Positions 1-6,007 of a stretch of DNA of 6,967 nucleotides are shown in pieces. Numbering within the stretch: position 1 is the first letter of the stretch; each line of letters opens with the position of its first letter. The stretch lies in the NCBI GenBank assembly GCA_005883295.1, contig VAWV01000178.1, forward strand, positions 3,588-10,554. Reading direction: 5' to 3'. This DNA comes from Actinomycetota bacterium (GTDB taxonomy: Bacteria > Actinomycetota > Thermoleophilia > Solirubrobacterales > Thermoleophilaceae). The position numbers and the translations under genes were made by a program. The notes beneath the pieces are model-generated. The model was not told the origin of the DNA and ran no database searches. It saw only the letters and a program-made list of their open reading frames with translations.

Positions 1-960
1 GCCATCGCGCTCTACCAGCCGCCCTACGGCATGTGGCCGGGCTTCATGGGCCCGCCGACGAAGCTGCTGACCGCCGCCGAGCCCGCAGTGCAGGGCGCTC
101 GCGCCGCGATGCTCGCGGCTGAGGGCGTGGATGGGCCGCTCGACGTCGTCGACAGCTCGCGCGGGTTGCTCCGCCATCTCTCGTTTGCGCCCCGGCCCGC
201 GATGCTGGGCGAGCTCGGCCGCGTATGGCTCACCGACACGCTCGCCTTCAAGCCGTTTCCGGGCTGCGCGTACCTGCAGCCCGCCGTCGAGGCCGCGCTC
301 CGCTCCGGGGTCGCACCGCAGGAGGTGGAGGAGGCCGTCGTCGACGCGGGCTACCTCACCGTGACGATGGAGCGGCTTGGACGCGAGGGAGGCCTCACGC
401 CCGTGGGGGTGAACTTCTCGACCGCGAGGAGCGTGGCGATCGCGCTGATCGCCGGCCGGCTGACGCACGAGGAGCTCTCCGACGACTGGCTCGCCCGCCA
501 CGCGGTCGAGGTGCGCGAGCTAGCGGCCCGAGTGCGCGTGCGGCACGACTGGGCGCTGACGCTCGCCACGGCACGCGGCGTGGTCGACGCGGGCGCGTCA
601 GTCCGCGACGTGCCCGCGCGCGCCTGGCCGCGCGTGCTCATGCGGATGCGCGAGCTGGGCATGAGCGAGGCGGCGCTCCCGTTGCGCGAGCTCGGCGAGC
701 TCGCGCGGCACCCGGGCCTGCGGCGTGAGGTGCGCGCGCTCCTCCGGGCCGGGTCCGCTCGCGGCCTGAGCGGGCTCGACACCAGCAGGCTGCGGATGAC
801 GTTCCCGTGCCGCGTGCGCATCCGTCTCCGCTCGGGCCAGGTCGTGGAGCTCGAAGGTGACGAGCCGGGCGCATCGGCGCGACCCGTGGACGAGCAGCGC
901 GCGGTGGTCGAGGCCCGCTGCCGGGCGGCGTCGCTCGAGCCCGCCGTGGCGACCGGATAG
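1..960 (+). CDS. MmgE/PrpD family protein, C-terminal 319 residues (5' partial)
   Basis: The reading frame is open from base 1 to a TAG at 958-960. The first ATG, at base 31, is internal, because recognisable family sequence precedes it; the gene therefore starts outside the window. Family members are usually about 450 residues and include 2-methylcitrate dehydratase (PrpD) and cis-aconitate decarboxylase; many are uncharacterised. Supporting sequence, numbered from base 1: GPPTKLLTAAEPAVQGARAA (about 17-36) matches the conserved stretch where these proteins usually read K-x-L-H-x-G-x-A-A-x-x-G; KPFPGCAYLQPAVEAAL (about 84-100) matches the family's K-P-Y-P-x-C-x-x-x-H-P region; the C-terminal strand FPCRVRIRLRSGQVVE (about 265-280) is typical of the family's closing domain. 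Oddities are LLTAAEP where a catalytic-region His is often found, GCAYLQP with Gln where His is common, and about 75 extra residues between VRVRHDW and FPCRV. I am confident of the family, but the substrate cannot be named. It is convergent with the phosphatase gene to its right. Confidence 0.85.
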   Translation, partial: AIALYQPPYGMWPGFMGPPTKLLTAAEPAVQGARAAMLAAEGVDGPLDVVDSSRGLLRHLSFAPRPAMLGELGRVWLTDTLAFKPFPGCAYLQPAVEAALRSGVAPQEVEEAVVDAGYLTVTMERLGREGGLTPVGVNFSTARSVAIALIAGRLTHEELSDDWLARHAVEVRELAARVRVRHDWALTLATARGVVDAGASVRDVPARAWPRVLMRMRELGMSEAALPLRELGELARHPGLRREVRALLRAGSARGLSGLDTSRLRMTFPCRVRIRLRSGQVVELEGDEPGASARPVDEQRAVVEARCRAASLEPAVATG

Positions 961-975
961 CGGCCGGACATCGCA

Positions 976-1010
976 GAGAAAGCGCCGCCCACGCGGGCGG
1001 CGCTTTTCTC
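976..1010. terminator. bidirectional rho-independent terminator
   Basis: GCGCCGCCC (982-990), a four-base loop and GGGCGGCGC (995-1003) form a perfect 9-bp GC stem. It is extended by AAA/TTT and, past one bulged T, by GAGA/TCTC. TTTTCTCTC follows on the plus strand and TTTCTCTGC on the minus strand. It lies 15 bp past the MmgE/PrpD stop and faces the end of the convergent phosphatase gene, so it can serve both transcripts. Confidence 0.85.
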
Positions 1011-1055
1011 TCCCCTCGGGCTGTGGTTGGCGGCCCGTCCCTGGCCGCTTCCCCT

Positions 1056-1098
1056 CACCGCGGTACTACTACTGACCGACCGTAATCGGCCACCGCGG
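1056..1098. repeat. nested inverted repeat in a convergent intergenic gap
   Basis: CCGCGGT (1058-1064) is the reverse complement of ACCGCGG (1092-1098). Because CCGCGG is itself palindromic, the 8-mer CACCGCGG also appears as a direct repeat at 1056-1063 and 1091-1098. Inside lie CCGA (1077-1080) and TCGG (1086-1089), giving a second possible stem. It sits just beyond the 3' end of the phosphatase gene, so it could be a 3' UTR structure. Loops are long and asymmetric and there is no T tract, so I do not call it a terminator. Confidence 0.35.
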
Positions 1099-1117
1099 GC
1101 CCTGTCAAGCCTTGAAT

Positions 1118-2986
1118 CTACGCGTGCTTGGTCGCTACCGCAAGCAATGCGACGTCGTCAGCGGGTCCCTCGCTGCCGAGCATCTGCTCCACGACGGCGT
1201 CGCAGAACGCCTCCGGATCCCGTTTCGCGGTGCGCGCGGCGCGCGCGAGTCGGTCCAGCCCGTCGGCGATGTTCGATTTCCGGCGCTCCACCAGCCCGTC
1301 CGTGTAGAGGAGGAGGAGCGATCCCGGTTCGAGGCGCGCCGACGCCGCCGGACGCGGTCCGTTGTAGGTGACGCCGAGTGGTGTGGCGAGCCCACCGTGC
1401 AGAAATTCCACGCGGTCGTTCGGGCCGACGACGAGCGGCGGCGGATGGCCTGCGCTCGTGAAGTGCAGGTCCGCTCCGTCGGGCCCGATCAGCGCGAAGA
1501 TCACCGTGGCGATCGCGTCGCCGGGCGCGCGGTCGCTCTGCACCAGGCGGTCCACGCGCTCTGCCGCGGCCGAAACTTCCTCGCCCTCGAGCGCCGCGGT
1601 GCGCAGGGCGTCGCGCAGCCGGCCCATCAACGATGCCGCCTCCACGCCGTGCCCCGAGACGTCGCCGATCGTGAGCGCGAGCCCCCCGTCGTCGAGCGGG
1701 ACCACGTCGTACCAGTCGCCGCCCACCTGGGCCTCAGCGCGCGCTGGCAGGTAGCGCGCGGCCACGGTCACACCCGGCACGGTGGGTAGCGACATAGGCA
1801 GCAGGCTCCTCTGAAGGGTCTCTGCGATGCCATGCTCGTGCTCGTAGAGGCGGGCGTGGTCGATCGCCAGCGCGGCGCGGTCCGCGACGAGGCTGAGCAG
1901 GCGCTTCTCCTCGTCCGTGAACGTCCGCTCGCTGAAGGACCCCACGTGCATCACGCCGATCACGCGGCCCTCGGTCATCAGGGGGACCCCCATGAGGGCC
2001 GCGAGACCGAGCTCGCGCAGGGCGGGGCTCGCGACATCGCTCGCGTCGTCGCCGCTTACCACAAGCAATCGCCGCTCCCCGGCGACCCGGCCGCCGAACC
2101 CCTCGCCCACACGGATCCGCAGGCGCCGCCACGTCCGCTCGTCGATGCCCGTCGCGGCGCGCACCACCAGGCGGTTGTCGTCCTCGAGAAGCAGGATCGC
2201 GGCGGTGTCCACCGACAGGACCTCGCCAACCCGGCCCAGCAGCTCGCCGAGCAGCTCGTCGAGCTTGAGGTGGCTCAGTGCGACATCGGTCACCTGCTGG
2301 AGCCGGCGGAGCGACTCGGTGGCGCGATCGGCCTCCACGCGCGCGGCCCGCTCCGCCGCATAGAGCCGCGCATGGTCGGTGCGTGCGGCCTCGGCGAGAT
2401 CGGCGATCAGCCGTTCCACGCCGCGCCTCAAGAGGCCCACGAGCAGCCCCGCGACCGCGACCGTCCCGACCGTGATCACCCACTCCTCGCCAGGGGCGGC
2501 GGGGTTCTCCCAGGCAAGCACGCCGCCGAAGGCGGCCGCCACCAGCGCGATCTGCAACAGCGCCTGGTCCCAGCGCAGGAAGTAGAACGCGCTGATGCTC
2601 ACCCACACGTAGAACATCGAGTACACGCCGGTGCGCGCCTGCGTGAAGTGGATCGCGAGGGTGACCAGGACGGTGCCGAACGCCAGGGCGACGTCCGCGG
2701 ACCACGTGGGCAGCCGGCCGCGGCCGAGGAAGAGAAGCGCGCCGACCAGGTACGCGGTGCCGTACAGCGCGAACAGGCCGGGAACGCTCGTCCCCGGCGG
2801 CTGCGGGAAGGCCATCGACACCACCCCGATCGTCGCCCCGGAGACGTAGAGGATCGCCAGAAGCCGCTGCAGGAGCTCCGGCGAGACGACCCCGCCGGCG
2901 GCGCCGGGACGGATCACCAGCGAGAGCAGGCGCTTCTCCAGCGTGCCGAACCGGCTCGGGCTGCCGAGCGCGGGGTCGACGCTCAT
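1118..2986 (-). CDS. six-helix membrane protein with GAF and SpoIIE/RsbU-type PP2C phosphatase domains
   Basis: This 622-residue protein is a predicted inner-membrane serine/threonine phosphatase of the class that dephosphorylates STAS-domain anti-anti-sigma proteins in partner-switching pathways. Domains in order: hydrophobic segments near 40-60, 70-88, 96-113, 121-138, 140-158 and 169-187; a helical, probably coiled-coil linker at about 188-235; a GAF domain at about 240-380; and the phosphatase domain at about 390-620. The acidic metal-binding motifs are intact: GGDWYD (422-427), GDVSGHG (441-447), YTDGLVE (561-567) and PADDVALL (608-615). SAGHPPPL (511-518) is also typical of the family. 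ATG 2986 is chosen for the GAGGAG just upstream; TTG 3010 is an in-frame alternative adding eight residues. The open frame reaches further into the upstream gene, but that stretch is low-complexity Arg/Ala/Pro sequence and looks like a shadow. It follows the secreted-protein gene by 107 bp. No kinase or STAS gene is adjacent, so the substrate is unknown. Confidence 0.92.
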   Translation of the reverse strand: MSVDPALGSPSRFGTLEKRLLSLVIRPGAAGGVVSPELLQRLLAILYVSGATIGVVSMAFPQPPGTSVPGLFALYGTAYLVGALLFLGRGRLPTWSADVALAFGTVLVTLAIHFTQARTGVYSMFYVWVSISAFYFLRWDQALLQIALVAAAFGGVLAWENPAAPGEEWVITVGTVAVAGLLVGLLRRGVERLIADLAEAARTDHARLYAAERAARVEADRATESLRRLQQVTDVALSHLKLDELLGELLGRVGEVLSVDTAAILLLEDDNRLVVRAATGIDERTWRRLRIRVGEGFGGRVAGERRLLVVSGDDASDVASPALRELGLAALMGVPLMTEGRVIGVMHVGSFSERTFTDEEKRLLSLVADRAALAIDHARLYEHEHGIAETLQRSLLPMSLPTVPGVTVAARYLPARAEAQVGGDWYDVVPLDDGGLALTIGDVSGHGVEAASLMGRLRDALRTAALEGEEVSAAAERVDRLVQSDRAPGDAIATVIFALIGPDGADLHFTSAGHPPPLVVGPNDRVEFLHGGLATPLGVTYNGPRPAASARLEPGSLLLLYTDGLVERRKSNIADGLDRLARAARTAKRDPEAFCDAVVEQMLGSEGPADDVALLAVATKHA

Positions 2987-2989
2987 CCG

Positions 2990-2995
2990 CTCCTC
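2990..2995 (-). promoter_or_regulatory. ribosome binding site deciding the phosphatase start
   Basis: GAGGAG on the minus strand lies three bases before ATG 2986. The spacing is short but the match is strong. A weaker GGGAAA (3014-3019) lies three bases before the alternative TTG at 3010. Confidence 0.6.
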
Positions 2996-3026
2996 GAATT
3001 CGTCCGTCAACGCTTTCCCAGGTTGC

Positions 3027-3038
3027 GCTGGATCCAGC
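3027..3038. repeat. 12-bp perfect palindrome between the two minus-strand genes
   Basis: GCTGGATCCAGC is a perfect 12-bp palindrome in the 107-bp gap between the secreted-protein gene and the phosphatase gene, 41 bp upstream of the phosphatase ATG. It could be an operator or only a weak hairpin. No convincing -35/-10 pair accompanies it, so its role is open. Confidence 0.3.
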
Positions 3039-3093
3039 TTAGGCGCACCGAGCCGCCGCGCCCGTTCTCGGCGCGGTTCGGTAGACGGATTGC

Positions 3094-5025
3094 CTAGATC
3101 CGCGCGCAGGTGGTGATCACGAGCGGTCCCGCCGGGAGGTTGGCGAACGTGAGCCGCGCGCGCACCAGACCCGATTCGACCGCGGAGTAGTAGGGCCCCT
3201 CGAGCGAGACACGCGCGGGCCGGTTGAACGTGGTGTGCGAGAGGTGGTCCGCCACCGCGAACCGGCCGGTCCGCGCGTGGGAGCCGGAGAGGAACACGGA
3301 GTACTCGATCGTGTCGCCCGCTCGTGCTATCACCGACAGACGGACGCCGCAGGGGGTCGGGCTGTAGGTGAGCGGCACCCCGCTCCGGTAGACCGGCCCG
3401 GGGCGGTAGCCGAGCGCCTTGATCCGGTGGCCGGCCGGATTCCTCGCCACCGCGTACTTCACCGGCGTGGGGTGCCCGCGCCAGGCGATCGACATCGCCA
3501 CCGTTCCGCTCGGGCCCACGCTCACCGCAGACGCGAACGGAAGCCCGAGCAGACCGCCGGTGCGCAGCAGCGGACCGGCGCTGTTCGGCGGGCCGCCGCG
3601 CGTGAACGGGCGCAGGTGCAGCACATCGTGCCACCGGTCGCGGGCCTCGCGCACCTTGAAGGCGACCAGCCCAAAGTCCGCGCGGATGTCATCGGGATGC
3701 TTGCCGCTCGTGCTCGGACGGACCGCGTACCAGAAGCGCCCGCGGCGCACGACCACCACGCGGCTCTCGCCGTGCGAGAGCTTCGCGTGCAGCGGGTGAT
3801 CGGCGGGAATCGTGGCGCCCCTCGGAGCCGGGATGGCGACCGGGTAGGCCCACTCCAGCATCAACTGCACCATGCCGGCGAACGACGGCCCACCCGCGCC
3901 CGGGTCGAGCGCGCGGAGGGCGTGCCGCGGATCCTTCCTCACGATCGGTGTGTAGTAGAGGCCGTAGGGGCCGACGCGGTAGGCCGTCCGCAGCCGCCTG
4001 ACGGCACGCTCGGCGAGCGCGCGGAGCTGCTCGTCGAGCTCCGGCCTGGCCTCGTGCAGGGAGGCGGCCTCCCACGCCCCGAGCGCGGTGGCAGCGAGCC
4101 CCCAGCACTCCTCCTGGTTGCGCCCGAAGTACGCCAGGTCGCCGTCCGGCGCGGTCAGGAGCAGCGACGCGCGGGCGATCTTCACGAGCGTCTGCCGCGC
4201 GGCCGGCGACGCGCGGTCGCCGAGCATCTGGATCGCGCGCGCGTAGAACCCGAACGACAGGCCCTGGTAGACGAGCGGGTTGTCCGGAGGATCGGACAGC
4301 ACGAACGCCGGTCCGATGGGCGAGGAGACCGATCCGGCCCGCGCCATCGCCGGGATCCGCTTGTTGATCAGGTCGGTGCTGAGCTGCGCGGCGTAGGCGC
4401 GCTGGCCGCCGAGGACCGCGAGCTTCTCGCTGGACCGAAGGCCGGTGCGCAGCAGCTCCTGGACCTCCACCGCCTCCACCAGCCAATGGTTCCCGAAGTA
4501 CGTCGTCGCGGGCAGCTTGATCAGCTTCACCTGGCGCAGGAACGCCTCCCATCGGCCGCGCTGGGAGACGAACAGCGGATCGTTGGGGAAGTGCGTGCGC
4601 CCGAGGTTGTACGCCGCCGCGACGGAGAGGTTCTCGAACACGCTCGGCCGGGCGCGCAGCGGCGCTCGGCCGACCGCGAACCGCAGCGCGAGCAGCCCCG
4701 ATCGGATCAGCGACGGCCGGTGCGTGCGCAATCCGGTGACGATCTCGGTGTAGCCCTCGAGGGAGTCGCCGTAGCGGGTGCCGCCGCTCACCGGCTCGTG
4801 GTACTGGCCCTGGTTGTGACCTCCTTGCGGCCGCTGCACCGTGGGCCACGGCGCCGCGAGCTGGTCGATGAACGCAGCCACCGGACTTCCGGGCGGGCCG
4901 CTGCCGCGGCCCGAGATCGAGCCCCCGCCGCCGGTCAACAGCAGTAGGGCCACGACCACGGCCGCCGGTACCAGGATCGCGAGCAGCGACCTCGATCGGC
5001 TTCGGCGCACGCGCACGGCGGGCAA
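3094..5025 (-). CDS. membrane-anchored or secreted protein of unknown function, 643 residues
   Basis: I cannot assign this protein to a named family. The N-terminus is a basic stretch (residues 5-12, Arg-rich) followed by a hydrophobic segment at about 13-31 and a Gly/Ser/Pro-rich linker to about 48. This fits a signal anchor or an uncleaved signal peptide with the rest outside the cell. Residues about 50-395 look mainly helical, with conserved-looking motifs YFGNHWLVEAVEVQELL (176-192), YQGLSFGFYARAI (253-265) and YFGRNQEECWGLA (299-311). Residues about 415-640 are strand-rich. A helical toroid followed by a beta sandwich is the layout of heparinase- and hyaluronate-lyase-like enzymes, and N179-H180 might be an active-site pair, but this is only inference. 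The frame starts with TTG at 5025. GTG codons at 5016 and 5010 are alternatives; none has a good ribosome binding site, and all keep the basic-hydrophobic N-terminus. It is divergent from the small membrane protein gene and upstream of the phosphatase gene. Confidence 0.8.
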   Translation of the reverse strand: MPAVRVRRSRSRSLLAILVPAAVVVALLLLTGGGGSISGRGSGPPGSPVAAFIDQLAAPWPTVQRPQGGHNQGQYHEPVSGGTRYGDSLEGYTEIVTGLRTHRPSLIRSGLLALRFAVGRAPLRARPSVFENLSVAAAYNLGRTHFPNDPLFVSQRGRWEAFLRQVKLIKLPATTYFGNHWLVEAVEVQELLRTGLRSSEKLAVLGGQRAYAAQLSTDLINKRIPAMARAGSVSSPIGPAFVLSDPPDNPLVYQGLSFGFYARAIQMLGDRASPAARQTLVKIARASLLLTAPDGDLAYFGRNQEECWGLAATALGAWEAASLHEARPELDEQLRALAERAVRRLRTAYRVGPYGLYYTPIVRKDPRHALRALDPGAGGPSFAGMVQLMLEWAYPVAIPAPRGATIPADHPLHAKLSHGESRVVVVRRGRFWYAVRPSTSGKHPDDIRADFGLVAFKVREARDRWHDVLHLRPFTRGGPPNSAGPLLRTGGLLGLPFASAVSVGPSGTVAMSIAWRGHPTPVKYAVARNPAGHRIKALGYRPGPVYRSGVPLTYSPTPCGVRLSVIARAGDTIEYSVFLSGSHARTGRFAVADHLSHTTFNRPARVSLEGPYYSAVESGLVRARLTFANLPAGPLVITTCARI

Positions 5026-5109
5026 AGCTAGCGGCGTGGCGCCAAGGGCAGCCTAAAGACCGCTCTGCTGCCGTGTTTGCGCCGACCGGACCGCGGAAAC
5101 AGCTTTGGT
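5026..5109. promoter_or_regulatory. divergent intergenic region, promoters not resolved
   Basis: These 84 bp separate the TTG start of the minus-strand secreted-protein gene from the ATG of the plus-strand small membrane protein, so both promoters probably lie here or inside the genes. I find no convincing -35/-10 pair on either strand. GGAAA (5095-5099) is a weak ribosome binding site candidate, ten bases before ATG 5110. Confidence 0.4.
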
Positions 5110-5379
5110 ATGAGGCGAGAAGAACTCAACCAGAGGCTCGAGACCGCGGTAAGGGAGCGTCCCGCGCTCTGGCACGTGCTCGACCTGCAGGTGATCACCC
5201 GCGCCGTCATCGCCGCGTTCATCGCTGCGGTGGTCGTGTGGCTGCTGATCGGGCCGGCCGCGGCCGCCGTGGTCCTCCTCCTTGTCTACTTCGGCGGGTG
5301 GGCCCTGCTCGCGCGCCTGAGCTACGACAAGCGCCGGGAGACGCAGCCCGTCGACACGCGTCCAGCCGGCGCGAGCTGA
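5110..5379 (+). CDS. small two-helix membrane protein, function unknown
   Basis: This is an 89-residue protein with a charged amphipathic N-terminus (about 1-28, MRREELNQRLETAV at the start), two hydrophobic segments (about 30-48 and 50-70) joined by a short Gly-Pro turn (48-49), and a polar tail starting SYDKRRE (71-77). The layout is a helical hairpin in the membrane with both ends probably in the cytoplasm, given the Arg/Lys after the second helix. I recognise no named family. ATG 5110 is preferred; an in-frame TTG at 5077 would add eleven residues without membrane or family character. Its TGA (5377-5379) overlaps the possible CTG start of the next gene, suggesting coupled translation. Confidence 0.7.
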   Translation: MRREELNQRLETAVRERPALWHVLDLQVITRAVIAAFIAAVVVWLLIGPAAAAVVLLLVYFGGWALLARLSYDKRRETQPVDTRPAGAS

Positions 5380-5678
5380 CGCGTCGCGCGCGATCCGGCC
5401 GCCTCGAGCCCGCGGCCTGGTGGTCGATCCGGCGGGCGCAGAACCGCAAGCCCGCGACCTACACCTGCCCGATCTGCGGCAGCTTCCTACCCGCGCTCAG
5501 CGAGCACATGCTGCTCGTCCCGGAGGGCGACTCGAGCCGGCGCCGGCACGCGCACTCCGAATGCGTGCTGTGGGCGCGCCGCGCCGGACGGCTGCCCACC
5601 CGCGACGAGTACATGCGCAGCCAGCGCCCGGCCGGTGAGCGGCAGGGGATGTTAGGCCGCCTGCTGCGGCGACACTAG
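5376..5678 (+). CDS. small CPICG zinc-binding protein, start codon uncertain
   Basis: About 100 residues if translation begins at CTG 5376. The conserved part starts near WWSIRRAQNRKPATY (15-29). It holds CPICG (31-35), SEHMLLVPEGDSSRRRHAH (42-60) and SEC (61-63), so C31, C34, H58 or H60, and C63 could bind one zinc; H44 is a further candidate. I recall similar short proteins in Solirubrobacterales but know no function. Third codon positions are almost all G or C through the conserved part, supporting real coding. The start is a problem: no ATG, GTG or TTG lies in frame between the previous gene's stop and the CPICG motif. Options are CTG 5376, whose last two bases fall in the previous TGA; GTG 5298, inside the previous gene; or a -1 ribosomal shift from that gene, because this frame is open throughout it. 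The TAG end overlaps the stop of the convergent regulator gene. Confidence 0.7.
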   Translation: MTRRARSGRLEPAAWWSIRRAQNRKPATYTCPICGSFLPALSEHMLLVPEGDSSRRRHAHSECVLWARRAGRLPTRDEYMRSQRPAGERQGMLGRLLRRH

Positions 5679-5899
5679 ATCTCGCCGTTCCGGAGCGCGA
5701 TCGCCACGGCGTGCACGCGCGTGTGCGCCTCGAGCTTGCCCATCGCGTTGCGGACGTGGGTGCGTACCGTCTCCGGTGACAGCGAGAGGCGCGTGGCCAC
5801 CTCCTCGCCAGTGAGGCCGTTCGCGAGCAGGTCCAGCACCTCCCGCTCGCGAGGAGAGAGCACACGGGACACATTCGTGCTCTGACCTGCGGAAAGCAT
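5675..5899 (-). CDS. stand-alone LuxR/GerE-type DNA-binding protein, 74 residues
   Basis: Almost the whole protein is one LuxR-type helix-turn-helix domain (about residues 12-70). LSPREREVLDLLANGLT (14-30) is the typical domain opening, GEEVATRLSL (31-40) is the first helix of the motif, and SPETVRTHVRNAMGKL (41-56) is the turn and recognition helix. No receiver, PAS or ligand-binding domain precedes it, and none is visible in other frames upstream. GerE of Bacillus, a spore regulator, has the same single-domain form and nearly the same length. ATG 5899 has no ribosome binding site; TACGCT (minus strand, forward bases 5908-5913) lies nine bases upstream of the ATG and could be a -10 for a leaderless message. 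A GTG at residue 10 is a possible later start. The gene is divergent from the sigma factor gene, which suggests local control. Its target is unknown. Confidence 0.85.
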   Translation of the reverse strand: MLSAGQSTNVSRVLSPREREVLDLLANGLTGEEVATRLSLSPETVRTHVRNAMGKLEAHTRVHAVAIALRNGEI

Positions 5900-5949
5900 T
5901 GATCAAAGAGCGTAAAGCAGCGTCTGAGCGGGCCCGGTCCCGAGCGGGG

Positions 5950-5969
5950 AAAACCCCCTGTTTGGGGGG
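5950..5969 (-). terminator. GC hairpin with short T run upstream of the luxR-type gene (possible attenuator)
   Basis: On the minus strand, CCCCC, loop AAACA and GGGGG are followed by TTTT (forward AAAA, 5950-5953). This is the layout of a small intrinsic terminator. It lies about 50 bases upstream of the regulator's ATG, so it would matter only for transcripts starting further upstream, inside or before the sigma gene. The stem is only 5 bp and the T run is four bases, so it may be just a DNA-level element. Confidence 0.35.
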
Positions 5970-5983
5970 CCCCGCCTCGGTAT
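5960..5983 (+). promoter_or_regulatory. SigB/SigF-like promoter match before the sigma factor gene
   Basis: GTTT (5960-5963) and CGGTAT (5978-5983) are separated by 14 bases. The known consensus for SigB/SigF-group sigma factors is GTTT, about 14-16 bases, then GGGTAT, so the match is 4/4 and 5/6 at the short end of the spacing range. Transcription would start near 5990, giving the GTG 6008 message a leader of about 18 bases. GTTT sits in the loop of a CCCCC/GGGGG inverted repeat. In high-GC DNA such a match can arise by chance. Confidence 0.45.
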
Positions 5984-6007
5984 GCCGTCCAGTACCGACC
6001 ACCTGGG

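Noticed and set aside
1832..3097. Long open frame on the plus strand opposite the phosphatase gene
   Set aside because: It is antisense to clear GAF and PP2C domains and its translation is low-complexity Arg/Ala/Glu/His-rich sequence, as expected opposite a high-GC gene.
2987..3634. N-terminal extension of the phosphatase frame into the upstream gene
   Set aside because: It overlaps the secreted-protein coding region and is Arg/Pro/Ala-rich without domains. The ATG at 2986 has a GAGGAG just upstream.
3235..4947. 570-residue open frame on the plus strand opposite the secreted-protein gene
   Set aside because: The translation is dominated by Arg, Ala, Gly and Glu with no domain. The minus-strand frame has a signal anchor, balanced composition and aromatic motifs.
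5054..5088. TAAA followed by GCCGACCG, like a FliA/WhiG promoter (TAAA-N15-GCCGATAA)
   Set aside because: The spacing is 23 bases instead of about 15 and the second box is only partly matched.
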